A stretch of DNA of 54,403 nucleotides from Nocardioidaceae bacterium (GCA_029266455.1 JAQSWV010000013.1:1-54403), one strand, 5' to 3'. Positions 26,454 through 36,283 are shown, numbered from the stretch's first letter. Translations and numbers: made by a program. The notes: generated by a model not told the origin, from the letters alone.

Positions 26454-26539
26454 TTTTCGCAGCCCACCCAGCGAAAGTGGCGCCTCCAGGGCGCTGTAGC
26501 GCTGTGGGAGTGCAGGTTTCGCAGCCCACCCTGCGAAAA
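26454..26539. repeat. pair of palindromic repeats between rsmB and rpe
   Basis: Copy 1 at 26455-26476 and copy 2 at 26517-26538, 62 bases apart, each TTTCGC...GCGAAA around a CCCACC core. Copy 2 has a perfect eight-pair stem (TTTCGCAG/CTGCGAAA). Copy 2 lies about 11 bases beyond the rsmB stop. It could act as a terminator, but the two-copy layout also suits a dispersed repeat. Confidence 0.9.
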
Positions 26540-26549
26540 CTCGCCCGCC

Positions 26550-27923
26550 TCAGGTCCGGCGCAGCAACGCCACGAACATGGCGTCGGTGCCGTGCAGATG
26601 GGGCCACAGCTGCAGGTACGGGGCCCGCTGGCCGGGGATGTCGGGCAGTAGGGACGGGGCGTCCAGCGGAGCGGCGTCCGGCCGGGCGGCAAGCACGTCG
26701 GACACGACCGCCTGGGTCTCGGCCAGGTGTGGCGAGCAGGTCGCGTAGGCCACCACGCCGCCGGGTCGGGTGGCGTCCACGGCCGCGGTGAGCAGCTCGC
26801 GCTGCAGGCGGCCGAGCGCCTCGAGGTCGGACGGCTGACGGCGCCAGCGCGCCTCGGGGCGCCGCCGCAGCGCCCCCAGCCCGGTGCATGGCGCGTCGAC
26901 CAGCACCCGGTCGTAGCCGGCCGGCTGCGCTTCTCCCACCGCGCGCCCGTCGCCGATGCGCACCTCGACCGCTTCGCCGAGCGGTGCGACCGTGCGCCGC
27001 ACCAGCGCCGCCCGGTGGGGCGCCACCTCGTTGGCCACCACCCGCGCGCCTCGCTCGGCGGCCAGCGCCCCGAGCAGCGCCGCCTTGCCCCCCGGCCCGG
27101 CGCACAGGTCGAGCCAGCGCTCGTCGCGTCCGTCGACAGGTGCTGCCGCCACCAACAGCGCCACCAGCTGGCTGCCCTCGTCCTGCACACCGGCCCGGCC
27201 GTCCCGTACGACGGCCAACGCTCCCGGGTCACCGCTGCTCAGGACCGCGGCGTACGGAGACCAGCGACCCGGCCACGCACCCGCGGCATGTAGGTCGTCG
27301 ACGCTGCTCAGTCCGGGACGCGCCACCAGGGTGACCCCGGGTGCCACGTTGTCGGCGGCGAGCAGCGCCACCAGGGCTGCGTCCGCCGGTTCACCCGTCG
27401 ACGGGAAACCATGACCGGCGAGGGCGTCGCGGAACGCCCGCACGATCCACAGCGGGTGACTGTGCATGACCGCGAGGTGCAGATCAGGATCGGTGGACGC
27501 GTCCGGCGCAACGCTGGCCAGCCAGTCGTCCAGCTCCCTGGTCGCGACCCGGCGCAGCACAGCGTTGGCCAGCCGCGCCGCTCCCTGTCCCCGCGCCTGA
27601 CGCGCCAGCGCCACGCTGGTCGACACGGCCGCGTGCGGCGGGGTGCGCAGCACCAGCAGCTGGTGGCAGCCCAGCCGCAGGATGTCCAGCAGGTCGGGAT
27701 CGGTCCGCGCGATCGGCCGGGTCAGGCAGGCGGCCAGCACGGCGTCGTAAGTGCCCTGTCGGCGGATGGTCCCGGCGGTGAGCTCGGTGGCGAACGCCGC
27801 ATCCCGCGCGGACAATCCGCGCTCACCCAGCAGGCGGGGCAGCTCGAGGTTGACATACGCGTCCCGCTCACGGACCGCGCGCAGCACGGCGAGCGCGGTG
27901 GCGCGGGCCCGGTCGGTGCTCAT
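26550..27923 (-). CDS. rsmB: 16S rRNA (cytosine-967-C5) methyltransferase (RsmB/NOL1 family)
   Basis: 457 residues. Residues ~1-140 are a NusB-like RNA-binding domain. The Rossmann methyltransferase core shows SAM motif [14 protein letters not shown] near 262, motif IV DAPCTG near 330 and the catalytic-Cys motif [14 protein letters not shown] near 400. This domain set is that of RsmB/Sun. ATG 27923 follows fmt by eight bases, an association (fmt-rsmB-rpe) conserved across bacteria. Confidence 0.96.
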   Translation of the reverse strand: MSTDRARATALAVLRAVRERDAYVNLELPRLLGERGLSARDAAFATELTAGTIRRQGTYDAVLAACLTRPIARTDPDLLDILRLGCHQLLVLRTPPHAAVSTSVALARQARGQGAARLANAVLRRVATRELDDWLASVAPDASTDPDLHLAVMHSHPLWIVRAFRDALAGHGFPSTGEPADAALVALLAADNVAPGVTLVARPGLSSVDDLHAAGAWPGRWSPYAAVLSSGDPGALAVVRDGRAGVQDEGSQLVALLVAAAPVDGRDERWLDLCAGPGGKAALLGALAAERGARVVANEVAPHRAALVRRTVAPLGEAVEVRIGDGRAVGEAQPAGYDRVLVDAPCTGLGALRRRPEARWRRQPSDLEALGRLQRELLTAAVDATRPGGVVAYATCSPHLAETQAVVSDVLAARPDAAPLDAPSLLPDIPGQRAPYLQLWPHLHGTDAMFVALLRRT

Positions 27924-27931
27924 GCGCGGGC

Positions 27932-28891
27932 TCAGCCGCCCAACCGGGCATCTTCCGGCAGCCGCGCACCGCGGGCCCAGTCCGCGGCCGGCATCGGCCG
28001 CTTGCCCTGCGGCTGGACCTCGCCGAGCAGGACCGGGTCGGTGGAGGTGCCCACCAGCACCGCGTGCCTGTCCACCCGCAGCGCCCCCGGCGCCAGCCGG
28101 TCCGCCGCTGCTCGAGCGGCAGCCTCGTCTGAGGCAGCCGGCAGGACGGGGCCGAGCTTGATCCGCTCCCCGGCCAGCGTGGTCCAGGGCCCGGGTGCCG
28201 GCGTACAGGCGCGGATGCGACGGTCGACGGCGAAGGCAGGCGCGTCCCAGCGCACCCGGGCGTCGTCGACCTGCAGCCGCGGAGCGTACGACACCCCCTC
28301 CACCGGCTGCGGCACCGCCACCACCCGGCCGGCAGCCAGGCCGTCGAGGGTGCCGGCGAGAAGGTCGGCGCCGCTCCGCGCGAGCCGGGCGAGCAGGTCA
28401 CCGGCGGTGTCCCGCGGCCGGATCACCTCGGTGGTGGTGCCGTACACCGGGCCGGCATCGAGCTCGCGCACGAGCCGGAACGTCGTCGCCCCCGTCACCT
28501 CGTCGCCCGCCAGCAGCGCGTGCTGGACGGGCGCGGCACCCCGCCAGGCGGGGAGCAGCGAGAAGTGCAGGTTCACCCAGCCGGCGGAGGGCACCTCCAG
28601 CGCGACCTCGGGCACCAGTGCGCCGTACGCCACCACCGGCACGCAGTCGGGCGCGAGGTCGACCAGCCGCCGCTGGAACGCCGGGTCGCGGGGGCCGGCG
28701 GGCCGCAGCACCTCGACACCCACCTCGTCGGCGAGCTCGGCGACCGGGCTGGGTCGGGTACGCCGGCCGCGACCGGCCGCCGCATCCGGCCGGGTGAGAA
28801 CGGCCAGCACCTCATGGGGGCCGGCCAGCAAGGCTCTGAGCGCGGGCAGGGCGACGGTCGGGGTGCCGGCGAACAGGAGCCGCAGGGGCAT
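27932..28891 (-). CDS. fmt: methionyl-tRNA formyltransferase
   Basis: Formylates initiator Met-tRNA. It has 319 residues. The formyltransferase domain has [18 protein letters not shown] at the start, the catalytic Asn/His in [23 protein letters not shown] (read in two parts) near 110-125, and an Asp-containing loop further on. The C-terminal OB-like tRNA-binding domain follows from ~205. ATG 28891. It lies between priA and rsmB on the same strand. Confidence 0.97.
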   Translation of the reverse strand: MPLRLLFAGTPTVALPALRALLAGPHEVLAVLTRPDAAAGRGRRTRPSPVAELADEVGVEVLRPAGPRDPAFQRRLVDLAPDCVPVVAYGALVPEVALEVPSAGWVNLHFSLLPAWRGAAPVQHALLAGDEVTGATTFRLVRELDAGPVYGTTTEVIRPRDTAGDLLARLARSGADLLAGTLDGLAAGRVVAVPQPVEGVSYAPRLQVDDARVRWDAPAFAVDRRIRACTPAPGPWTTLAGERIKLGPVLPAASDEAAARAAADRLAPGALRVDRHAVLVGTSTDPVLLGEVQPQGKRPMPAADWARGARLPEDARLGG

Positions 28892-28971
28892 ACCGACCTC
28901 CTCGTCGCCGCCGATGCCCGGCGCCGGCCAGTGTAGGGAGCACGGGCGTCCTGCCCCTCGTCCTCAGGCGC

Positions 28972-31011
28972 TCAGCCGAGAGCGGGTGGGTCGAGCTGCA
29001 CCCGAACCGGGGGCTGCTTGTGTGCACTGCGCGTCGCCTGCACCGCCCGCAGTGCTCCAGCCAGCGCTGGGCCCTGCGCCCGCGGCACCCGCACCACCAG
29101 GCGCGTACGGTCAGGACCGATCGGGACCGGACCCAGCACCTCGCAGGGCGGGGGCCAGCGGTCGTGACTCGCCATGCCGGCAACCTCGTCGGGCGGGCCC
29201 TCGAGGGTGGCCAGCCGAGCGGCCGGGGGCAACCGGGCAGCGAGCCGCTCGGCGAGCTCCCGGGAGGCGAACCCCTCCGGATCGGCCCGGACCAGCGCCT
29301 GCACGGGTGCGGGCGTCGCGTCCCCGACCACCAGGAGGCGGCCGCCGTCACCGGCCGGACGTACGAGCGCGGCGACGGCAAGCCACCGGCGCAGACACTC
29401 CTCACCGGTGCGCAGATCGGCGCGCGCCAGCAGCAGTCCGGTGTCGAGCAGGACCGCAGCGGCGTACCCACCCGTGGCTGGTGGCTCCGCACCCGGCGTC
29501 GCCACCACCAGCGCCGGCTCTGCGGGCACGTCGGCAAGCACCGCCTCGCCCGCCGAGCGGCGCACCGCAACGCCGGGGAAGGCTCGTCCCAGCTCCTCAG
29601 CCGTCCGCTCGGCGCCCACGACCGGTGCCCGCAGCCGCGCGGATCCGCAGTGTGCGCACGTCCAGTCGTCGTCGGGGCGCCCGCACCAGGCGCAGGAGGG
29701 GGACGCGCCGCGGCCGGACTGGCGCAACGGGCCCGAGCACTGTCCGCAGGTGGCCGGGGCGCGACAGTCCTGGCATGCCAGCGCGGGTCGGTACCCCGCA
29801 CGCGGCACCTGCAGCAGAACCGGGCCGTGCTTCAGCCCCGCACGTACCACGGTGAAGGCGTCGTGCGGGAGCCGCGCCGCCCTGGCGGCCGGGTCGCCCG
29901 CAGGACCACTGCTCGGGCCGGTCCGGGAACCACTTCCCTCGCTGCCGGTGACGAGCACCCGGGGCCACCGGGCCCGGACGCGCTCGCGCGTCGACCCGAG
30001 CGGCGCCAGCCACCCCGAGTCGACCAGCAGCTGCGTCTCCGGGGTGCGGGCGTGCCCGGCGAAGACGGCGGCCGCCCCGGTGAGGTGGGCGCGGTGCACC
30101 AGGATCTCGCGCACGTGCGGGTACGGCGCCCTCGGCTCGGCGTGCGTGTCGTCGCCGTCGTCCCAGCACGCGACCAGGCCGAGGTCCCGCACGGGGGCGA
30201 AAGCCGCTGCTCTCGTGCCCACCACCACCTGCACCCTGCCCCTGAGCGCGGCCAGAAAGGCGCGGTAGCGCGCCGCGGGACCGAGGTCGGCGGTCAGGAC
30301 CACGTGGCGCCCCGTTCCCAGCGCTGCCGTGAGGGCGGCGTCGATCCGCGCGACGTCGCGGGCGTCAGGCACGCAGAGGACGCTGCCCCGACCGCTGCGC
30401 AGGCAGGCCGCGGCGGCGGAGGCGAGCGCCGCAGCCGTGTCGTCGCCGGGCAGGGCGGTCCAGGCAGCACGCGGCGAGCCGTCCGCGGCCAGCCGGTCGA
30501 GCAGTGCGGGACCGCCGTCGACCTCTGCCCAGTCACCGAGCCCGGGATCCGGCTGCGGCCCGGCGTCCGCGGCCGGCGCTGCCTCCTTCTCGACGCGGGC
30601 GTGTCGAGGGGGCACGGCAAGCCTGAGCACGTCGGACAGAGTGCCGGCGTAGTGGTCGGCCACGGCCCGGCACAGGCGGGCGACCGGCGCGGTGAGGACC
30701 GGCTCCGGCGAGACGACCCGGCGCAGCCGCTGCAGCGCACCAGGGTGCTCGCTGGCGTCGACACGCTCGAGGACGAACCCCGCCACCTGCTGGCCGGCGA
30801 AGCGCACCGTCACCCGGCAGCCCGGCACCGCTCGCTCGTGCTGGTCGGCCGTCACGCTGTAGTCGAACGGACGGTCCAGATGAGCCAGGCCGACGTCGAC
30901 GGCGACCCGCGCGACCGGATGGTCGGGTGCGGGGGTCTGCGGTGCCGGAAGGCGGGCGCGCCGCACCTGGGCACGCGCCCGGCCCAGCTGCTGCGCCATG
31001 GCCTCGCTCAC
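28972..31011 (-). CDS. priA: PriA-like primosomal protein N', probably without helicase activity
   Basis: Replication restart protein, 679 residues. The N-terminal 3'-DNA-binding domain (VARVAVDVGLAHLDRPFDYSV, ~30-130) and the central zinc-binding cysteines (CQDCRAPATCGQCSG...CAWCG...CAHCG, ~400-450) are present. The helicase core is degenerate: no GKT Walker A is seen (the region reads AAWTALPGDDTAAAL) and the DEAH box is replaced by CWDDGDDTHAEP. This is the known actinobacterial state, where PriA is annotated as lacking helicase domains. It starts GTG 31011; ATG 30999 is also possible. Confidence 0.93.
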   Translation of the reverse strand: MSEAMAQQLGRARAQVRRARLPAPQTPAPDHPVARVAVDVGLAHLDRPFDYSVTADQHERAVPGCRVTVRFAGQQVAGFVLERVDASEHPGALQRLRRVVSPEPVLTAPVARLCRAVADHYAGTLSDVLRLAVPPRHARVEKEAAPAADAGPQPDPGLGDWAEVDGGPALLDRLAADGSPRAAWTALPGDDTAAALASAAAACLRSGRGSVLCVPDARDVARIDAALTAALGTGRHVVLTADLGPAARYRAFLAALRGRVQVVVGTRAAAFAPVRDLGLVACWDDGDDTHAEPRAPYPHVREILVHRAHLTGAAAVFAGHARTPETQLLVDSGWLAPLGSTRERVRARWPRVLVTGSEGSGSRTGPSSGPAGDPAARAARLPHDAFTVVRAGLKHGPVLLQVPRAGYRPALACQDCRAPATCGQCSGPLRQSGRGASPSCAWCGRPDDDWTCAHCGSARLRAPVVGAERTAEELGRAFPGVAVRRSAGEAVLADVPAEPALVVATPGAEPPATGGYAAAVLLDTGLLLARADLRTGEECLRRWLAVAALVRPAGDGGRLLVVGDATPAPVQALVRADPEGFASRELAERLAARLPPAARLATLEGPPDEVAGMASHDRWPPPCEVLGPVPIGPDRTRLVVRVPRAQGPALAGALRAVQATRSAHKQPPVRVQLDPPALG

Positions 31012-31086
31012 CCAGTGGTTCTACCAGCCGCCGCCCGCACCCGGTCCGCGCGCCCACCTCCCCGACTCCTCCGCGACGCACTACCC

Positions 31087-31190
31087 GATCATCCGCGCGT
31101 TACGACGATGCAGTGATCGTCGTACTGCACGGATGAGCACAGGGTGGTGGGGCCGCGGCGTCAGCGCGATCGTCGTACTGCGCGGATGAT
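31087..31190. repeat. three copies of the ATCATCCGCG intergenic repeat (locus 1)
   Basis: Copies at 31088-31108 (plus orientation, divergent: ATCATCCGCGCGTTACGACGA-like), 31116-31136 and 31169-31190 (both reversed; the last reads ATCGTCGTACTGCGCGGATG on the plus strand). The consensus is ATCATCCGCGCAGTACG followed by RCGA. They fill the gap between metK and priA. The same family occurs at 47.5 kb. The first and second copies are inverted 8 bases apart and could form a hairpin. Confidence 0.92.
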
Positions 31191-31207
31191 TGCTCAGGGG
31201 GGAGACG

Positions 31208-32404
31208 TCAGACGGCGGCGGCGGAGCGGAGAGCGTCGACCCGGTCGAGACGCTCCCAGGTGAACTCGGGCAGCTCACGGCCGAAGTGTCCGTACGCCGC
31301 CGTCGTCGCATAGATCGGGCGCAGCAGGTCGAGGTCGCGGATGAGCGCGGCCGGGCGCAGGTCGAACACCTCGAGCACGGCGTCGGCGATGCGCCCGACC
31401 GGCAGGGTCTCGGTGCCGAAGCAGTCGACGTAGAACCCGACCGGCTGCGCCTTGCCGATCGCGTAGGCGACCTGGACCTCGCAGCGGCGCGCCATGCCGG
31501 CGGCGACGACGTTCTTGGCCACCCAGCGCATGGCGTAGGCGGCGGACCGGTCGACCTTGCTGGGGTCTTTGCCGCTGAACGCGCCACCGCCATGGCGGGC
31601 CATCCCGCCGTAGGTGTCGATGATGATCTTGCGGCCGGTGAGGCCGGCGTCACCCATCGGACCGCCGACCTCGAAGCGCCCGGTCGGGTTGACCAGCAGC
31701 CGGTAGTCGCTGTGCTCGATGTCGAAGCGGTCGAGCACCTCGTCGACGACGTGCTTGCGCACGTCAGGCGCCAGCATCGCCTCCAGGTCGATGTCGGGGG
31801 CGTGCTGGCTGGACACGACGACGGTGTCGATGCGCTGCGGGGTGCCAGCGGCGTCGTACTCGACTGTCACCTGCGTCTTCCCGTCGGGGCGCAGGTACGC
31901 CATGGTGGCGTCCCGCCGGACCTGGGACAGCTGCTCGGCCATGCGGTGCGCGATCGTGATGGGCAGGGGCATGAGCTCCGGCGTGTCGTCGCAGGCGTAC
32001 CCGAACATCAGCCCCTGGTCGCCCGCCCCCTGGGAGTCCAGGGGGTCGGAGGACCCTTCCTTGCGGTCCTCGTGGGCGGTGTCGACGCCCTGGGCGATGT
32101 CGCCGGACTGGGCCCCGATCGCGATGGTCACGCCGCACGAGTGACCGTCGAAGCCCTTGCGGGACGAGTCGTAGCCGATCGCCAGCACCCGGTCGCGCAC
32201 GATCTTCGGGATGTTGGCCCAGCCGGTCGTCGTGACCTCGCCCGCGACCACCACGAGGCCGGTGGTGAGCATCGTCTCGACCGCCACCCTGCTGGCCGGG
32301 TCCTGGGTCAGCAGGGCGTCCAGGACGCTGTCGCTGATCTGGTCGGCGATCTTGTCCGGGTGTCCCTCGGTCACGGACTCAGACGTGAAGAGGCGGCGGC
32401 TCAA
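31208..32404 (-). CDS. metK: S-adenosylmethionine synthetase
   Basis: Makes SAM from methionine and ATP. It has 398 residues. The signature sequences are [19 protein letters not shown] (residues 14-32, ATP His), [12 protein letters not shown] and [16 protein letters not shown], which closes the P-loop. It starts at TTG 32404, with GGGAGAAG upstream; the first residues ([17 protein letters not shown]) match the family, so TTG is well supported. A -10 TAGGCT lies 53-58 bases upstream. No SAM riboswitch is seen in the 74-base gap. Confidence 0.98.
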   Translation of the reverse strand: MSRRLFTSESVTEGHPDKIADQISDSVLDALLTQDPASRVAVETMLTTGLVVVAGEVTTTGWANIPKIVRDRVLAIGYDSSRKGFDGHSCGVTIAIGAQSGDIAQGVDTAHEDRKEGSSDPLDSQGAGDQGLMFGYACDDTPELMPLPITIAHRMAEQLSQVRRDATMAYLRPDGKTQVTVEYDAAGTPQRIDTVVVSSQHAPDIDLEAMLAPDVRKHVVDEVLDRFDIEHSDYRLLVNPTGRFEVGGPMGDAGLTGRKIIIDTYGGMARHGGGAFSGKDPSKVDRSAAYAMRWVAKNVVAAGMARRCEVQVAYAIGKAQPVGFYVDCFGTETLPVGRIADAVLEVFDLRPAALIRDLDLLRPIYATTAAYGHFGRELPEFTWERLDRVDALRSAAAV

Positions 32405-32456
32405 GGCTTCTCCCGGGTCGTCGGTGCAGGCGATTCTGCTGGGTGCCGGAGCTCGC

Positions 32457-32462
32457 AGCCTA
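32457..32462 (-). promoter_or_regulatory. candidate metK -10 element
   Basis: TAGGCT on the minus strand in the 74-base coaBC-metK gap. The -35 (CCACTG at 17 bases) is weak and lies across the coaBC stop region. metK could therefore be transcribed separately from the mihF-gmk-rpoZ-coaBC unit. Confidence 0.4.
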
Positions 32463-32478
32463 CCGCTGGCCCATCTGG

Positions 32479-33762
32479 TCAGTGGGTGTCCGGCTCCGGC
32501 GCGGCGACGATCCTGGCGACCACCGCGTCCCAGACGACCTCCGCCAGCGCCGCCTTCGAGCCGGCCGGCACGGAGGTGCTGGTGCCGTCAGAGGCGAGCA
32601 GCACCGCCTCGGTGTCCTCGCGGCCGAAGACCTTGCCGGCGCTGACGTCGTTGACCACCAGCAGGTCACACCCCTTGCGGGCGAGCTTGGCGCGGCCGTA
32701 CTCGAGCACATCGGCCCCGTCGTCCCCGGTCTCGGCGGCGAAACCGACGATCACCGGCAGGGCGGCCCCTGCCCGCACCGCGACCAGCTCAGCCAGGATG
32801 TCGGGATTCTGCTCCAGCTCGACGACCGGTGCCGAGCCGTCGGCCGCCTTCTTGATCTTGTCGCGGCTGGCCGCGACCGGACGGAAGTCTGACGGGGCGG
32901 CGGCCATCACCAGCGCGTCTGCTCCCGCAGCGGCGGCGAGCATCGACTCGCGCAGCTCGGCGGTGCTGCCCACGGGTACCACGTCGACGCCCGCAGGCGC
33001 GGCAAGCGACACGTTGGCGGCCACCAGGGTGACCTTGGCCCCGCGTGCGGCGGCGGCTCCCGCCAGGGCGTAGCCCATCCGTCCGGAGGAGCGGTTGCCG
33101 AGGAAGCGGACCGGGTCGAGCGGCTCGCGGGTGCCGCCGGCGCTCACGACCAGCCGGCGCCCGGCCAGGTCGAGACCCGCCCCGGTGATCCCACGGGCGA
33201 GCACCGAGGTGACCACCTGCATGATCTGCTCGGGTTCGGGAAGCCGCCCCTTGCCGCTGTCGGCACCGGTGAGCCGGCCGACCGCCGGCTCGACCACCAG
33301 CGCTCCGCGCGCGCGGAGAGTGGCCACATTGGCCTGCGTCGCGGGGTGGTCCCACATCTCGGTGTGCATGGCCGGCACGAACACCACCGGGCAGCGGGCC
33401 GTCAGCAGCGTGGAGGTGAGCAGGTCGTCGGCAAGGCCGTGCGCCGCCCGTGCCATCAGGTCGGCAGTGGCGGGTGCGACCACCACGAGATCGGCAGAAC
33501 GGCCGATCCGCACATGCGGGACGCCGGGAACATCGGTGAAGACATCGGTGGACACCGGCCGACCGGACAACGCCTCCCACGTGGGCGCCCCCACGAAGCG
33601 CAGCGCCGCCGCGGTGGGGACCACAGTGACCTCGTGGCCGGACTCGGTGAGGCGGCGCAGGACTTCGCACACCTTGTACGCGGCGATGCCGCCCCCGACG
33701 CCGAGGACCACCGACGAGCCCGGCTGCGGTCCGGCACCAGCGCCGGAGCGGGAGGGGGTCAC
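32479..33762 (-). CDS. coaBC: bifunctional phosphopantothenoylcysteine synthetase/decarboxylase
   Basis: Two steps of coenzyme A synthesis. It has 427 residues. The N-terminal CoaC flavodomain shows [21 protein letters not shown] (in part the FMN/His site), [16 protein letters not shown] and [12 protein letters not shown]. The C-terminal CoaB domain shows [25 protein letters not shown] and [15 protein letters not shown] 33762 overlaps the rpoZ stop (GTGA). Actinobacterial gene order gmk-rpoZ-coaBC-metK-priA is conserved. Confidence 0.97.
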   Translation of the reverse strand: MTPSRSGAGAGPQPGSSVVLGVGGGIAAYKVCEVLRRLTESGHEVTVVPTAAALRFVGAPTWEALSGRPVSTDVFTDVPGVPHVRIGRSADLVVVAPATADLMARAAHGLADDLLTSTLLTARCPVVFVPAMHTEMWDHPATQANVATLRARGALVVEPAVGRLTGADSGKGRLPEPEQIMQVVTSVLARGITGAGLDLAGRRLVVSAGGTREPLDPVRFLGNRSSGRMGYALAGAAAARGAKVTLVAANVSLAAPAGVDVVPVGSTAELRESMLAAAAGADALVMAAAPSDFRPVAASRDKIKKAADGSAPVVELEQNPDILAELVAVRAGAALPVIVGFAAETGDDGADVLEYGRAKLARKGCDLLVVNDVSAGKVFGREDTEAVLLASDGTSTSVPAGSKAALAEVVWDAVVARIVAAPEPDTH

Positions 33763-34031
33763 TCCTCGACGGGTTCGATGTCCTCGCACACCAGCAGGTC
33801 CTGCTCGATCTCTCGCAGCGCGATGGAGAGCGGCTTCTCCTGCACGTGGGTGTCGACCAGCGGTCCGACGTACTCGAGCAGGCCCTCACCGAGCTGGGAG
33901 TAGTACGCGTTGATCTGACGGGCCCGCTTGGCGCTGAAAAGCACGAGCTTGTACTTGGAGTCGGCCTTCTCCAGCAAGGAGTCGATCGGGGGGTTGGTGA
34001 TTCCCTCGGCGGTGGCGGGAGTACCGGACAC
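33759..34031 (-). CDS. rpoZ: RNA polymerase omega subunit
   Basis: 90 residues. It helps assemble RNA polymerase and binds beta'. The [31 protein letters not shown] block (residues ~11-41, in family pattern) and [22 protein letters not shown] are typical of actinobacterial omega. It starts GTG 34031 with GAGG upstream and is coupled to coaBC. Confidence 0.97.
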   Translation of the reverse strand: MSGTPATAEGITNPPIDSLLEKADSKYKLVLFSAKRARQINAYYSQLGEGLLEYVGPLVDTHVQEKPLSIALREIEQDLLVCEDIEPVEE

Positions 34032-34094
34032 GGAGTGCGCCTCGCAATGGTTCGACAGCAGATCAGGACAGCGTCGGCCCGCGTGACACGGCGC

Positions 34095-34679
34095 CTAACC
34101 CCACAAGGCTACCAACTCGTCGGCCGCCGTCCGAACGTCGACGTTGACGATGCTCACGTCGAACTCGGTCGCCGCTCCCAGCTCGGCGCGCGCCGTCTCC
34201 AGCCGCCGCTCCTGCTGCTGCGGCGTCTCGGTCCCCCTGCCCACCAGCCGGCGGACCAGCTCGTCCCAGCTCGGCGGTGCCAGGAAGACGAACAGCGCCT
34301 CCGGCATGGAGGCCCGCAGCTGACGCGCTCCTTGGAGGTCGATCTCGAGCAGCGCGCGGCGCCCCGCCGCGAGCGCCCGCACCAGTGGCTCACGCGGAGT
34401 GCCGTAGCGGGCCCGTCCGTGGACCACTGCCCATTCCAGCAGCGCTCCCTCAGCGATCATGCGGTCGAACTCGTCATCACTGACGAACAGGTAGTGCTCA
34501 CCGTGTCTCTCGCCGGGCCGCGGCGGCCGGGTGGTCGCCGACACGGACACCCAGACATCGGGGTGGCGGGCGCGGACCTGCCGGACCACGGTGCCCTTGC
34601 CCACGGCGGTCGGTCCGGCCAGAACGATCGGGCGTGGCGCTGCTGCCTCCGCCTGGTCAGGCGGAGCCGGTGAACTCAC
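34095..34679 (-). CDS. gmk: guanylate kinase
   Basis: Phosphorylates GMP to GDP. It has 194 residues. Walker A reads [13 protein letters not shown], slightly off the usual GPSGVGKGT; the GMP-binding segment is [23 protein letters not shown]. Catalytic and lid regions ([12 protein letters not shown], ...[18 protein letters not shown]) are intact. I choose GTG 34679, overlapping the mihF end by 23 bases; an upstream ATG at 34706 is possible but adds a non-conserved stretch. Confidence 0.96.
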   Translation of the reverse strand: MSSPAPPDQAEAAAPRPIVLAGPTAVGKGTVVRQVRARHPDVWVSVSATTRPPRPGERHGEHYLFVSDDEFDRMIAEGALLEWAVVHGRARYGTPREPLVRALAAGRRALLEIDLQGARQLRASMPEALFVFLAPPSWDELVRRLVGRGTETPQQQERRLETARAELGAATEFDVSIVNVDVRTAADELVALWG

Positions 34680-34986
34680 GTTCCAGCGCGGCGATCTGGT
34701 TGGCACCGAGGCCTCGGACCCGCCTGGTGGGTGCGATGCCGATCCGCGCCATCAGCGCCTGGGCCCGCACCTTGCCCACCCCCGGCATGGACTGCAGCAG
34801 GTCGAGCACCTTCATCTTGCCGATGACGTCGTTGCTGTGCCCGTCGCGCAGCACCTGGCTCAGCGAGCCCCCGGCGTGCTTGAGCCGGTTCTTGACCTCG
34901 GCCCGCTCCCGTCGAACCGCCGCCGCCTTGACCAGCGCAGCCTGCCGCTGCTCGGGCGTCAGGGGCGGCAGGGGCACGGGGGTCAC
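34657..34986 (-). CDS. mihF: actinobacterial integration host factor
   Basis: DNA-bending, nucleoid-associated protein of the actinobacterial mIHF/sIHF family, unrelated to E. coli IHF. It has 109 residues. A helical N-terminal half ([28 protein letters not shown] pattern) is followed by the helix-two-turn-helix DNA-binding part [25 protein letters not shown]. It is essential in mycobacteria, in which it lies next to gmk as here. GTG 34986. A strong promoter lies 55 bases upstream, so this is the first gene of mihF-gmk-rpoZ-coaBC. Confidence 0.97.
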   Translation of the reverse strand: MTPVPLPPLTPEQRQAALVKAAAVRRERAEVKNRLKHAGGSLSQVLRDGHSNDVIGKMKVLDLLQSMPGVGKVRAQALMARIGIAPTRRVRGLGANQIAALEREFTGSA

Positions 34987-35040
34987 CTCATCACGGTTCG
35001 GGCCACGGGTCGAGACACAAGGTGCCGGCGCGCGGGTGGA

Positions 35041-35069
35041 AACCTAGCGACGTCGACCGGACCGGGCAA
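35041..35069 (-). promoter_or_regulatory. mihF promoter
   Basis: -35 TTGCCC (35064-35069), exactly 17 bases, -10 TAGGTT (35041-35046). It lies between the second lipoprotein gene and mihF, leaving a ~50-base leader. A short GCCGC/GCGGC hairpin at 35099-35112 just upstream may end the lipoprotein transcript. Confidence 0.7.
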
Positions 35070-35114
35070 CAGATGAGGCGGTCGGCACTCGAACAGGCGC
35101 CGCCCTTGCGGCAC

Positions 35115-35675
35115 TCAGCCGCCGGAACCGCCACCCGAACCGCCGAGGTCGACACCGCACTCCTGCTCGGCGTGCTCGCTGATGGAGGTGAGCGCGTCGT
35201 CGAACTGTGGGGTGTCGAGGCTCTGCAGCTCCTGCTGCAGCTGCTGGATGGTCTGCTGGTCGAGCTCCAACAGCGTCTGGGGGTTGCTGAGGTCATCGAA
35301 GGTCAGCCCGGCGTCCGCCAGCGCCTGCTCCACTCTGTCGAAGCCGGCCCGCACCACGTCCCAGTCTCCGGCAACCTGCTCGGGGGCGTCGGTGCCGAGC
35401 GACTGCAAGGTGTTGAACGCCTCGTCGATCTGCGTGGGGTCGGCCTGGCTGAGCGAGTCGAACTCCGTCTGGGCGGCCGCCAGCTCGTCGCAGTACGACG
35501 CGCTGCTGGCGTCCCCACCCGTGTCCCCACCCGTGTCGCTGCTGCTGTTCTCGCTGGTGCCCCCGCCGGCGTCCCCGCCCCCACTGTCGTCACCGCTGCA
35601 GGCCGCGAGCGACCCGAACACCAGCACCACACCGGCGAGGCCGGTCGCCAGCCGTCGTCCACCCGGTCGTGTCAC
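35115..35675 (-). CDS. predicted lipoprotein, second of a tandem paralogous pair
   Basis: 186 residues with a lipoprotein signal peptide: Arg-containing N-terminus, hydrophobic stretch and lipobox LAAC with Cys26. A Ser/Gly/Asp-rich linker (~27-58) leads to a ~115-residue domain starting YCDELAAAQTEF. The domain shares GDWxVxxxGFDxxxQALxxAG, DLSxPQ, QLQQxLxSLD and SISEHAxxECGxDL with the product of the adjacent upstream gene. It ends in a Gly/Ser tail. Start GTG 35675 overlaps the upstream stop. Function unknown; anchored outside the membrane by prediction. Confidence 0.88.
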   Translation of the reverse strand: MTRPGGRRLATGLAGVVLVFGSLAACSGDDSGGGDAGGGTSENSSSDTGGDTGGDASSASYCDELAAAQTEFDSLSQADPTQIDEAFNTLQSLGTDAPEQVAGDWDVVRAGFDRVEQALADAGLTFDDLSNPQTLLELDQQTIQQLQQELQSLDTPQFDDALTSISEHAEQECGVDLGGSGGGSGG

Positions 35676-36283
35676 TGGACCTCACTTCCCTCCAGGTCGA
35701 AGCCGCACTCGCTGCGAGCGTGTTCGGAGATGCTGCTGCCTGCGCGCTGGAACCTCTTGCTGTCCAGGCTTCCGAGCTTCTGCTGGAGCTGCTGCAGCTC
35801 CTGCGGCTTGATGTCGCTCATCGCCTGCGGGTCGGAGAGGTCCTCGAGGCTCACCCCGGCCTCGTCCAGCGCCTGCACGAACGTGTCGAAGCCGTCGAGG
35901 AGCACCCGCCAGTCGCCGGCGACGTTCGCGGGGGCTTCGTCGCTGACGCTGCGCAGCGCGCCGATCGCCTGCTCGAACGAGGCGGTGTCACCACCCTGGC
36001 CCTCCAGTGCCTGCAGCCTGTCCCTGGCATCCTTCAGTGCCTCGCAGTAGGGACCGTCGGCGCCGTCGGCTGAGCCGTCCGTGGGCCCATCCGCCGGCCC
36101 GTCTGTCTGCTCGCCCCCCGAGTCGCCCCCCGAGTCCTCCGTCGGCTCGTCGGCCGACTCCGAGCTGGAGTCGCTCCCGGAGTCGGAGGCACTCCCCGCC
36201 TCGTCTCCTCCGCAGGCGGTGAGCGTCGCCAGCATCAGCAGCACGCCGGCCAGGCACGCCACGAGTCGTGTCATAAGCGTCAT
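35672..36283 (-). CDS. predicted lipoprotein, first of a tandem paralogous pair
   Basis: 203 residues. Signal peptide with lipobox LTAC (Cys24), then a ~50-residue Ser/Asp/Glu/Gly-rich linker (SESADEPTEDSGGDSGGEQ and following), then the same Cys-containing domain as its neighbour (YCEALKDARDRLQALEG...GDWRVLLDGFD...SISEHARSECGFDL). Two cysteines, one at the domain start and one near its end, are conserved between the copies and may form a disulphide. I choose ATG 36283; in-frame ATGs at 36274 and further upstream exist. I recognise no named family. Confidence 0.87.
   Translation of the reverse strand: MTLMTRLVACLAGVLLMLATLTACGGDEAGSASDSGSDSSSESADEPTEDSGGDSGGEQTDGPADGPTDGSADGADGPYCEALKDARDRLQALEGQGGDTASFEQAIGALRSVSDEAPANVAGDWRVLLDGFDTFVQALDEAGVSLEDLSDPQAMSDIKPQELQQLQQKLGSLDSKRFQRAGSSISEHARSECGFDLEGSEVQ

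Noticed and set aside
26420-27232. Upstream extension of rpe
   Set aside because: Runs through the palindromic repeats and antisense/other frame of rsmB; TIM-barrel homology starts right at GTG 26419.
32405-32478. SAM riboswitch before metK
   Set aside because: The 74-base gap is too short and lacks SAM-I/II/IV conserved blocks.
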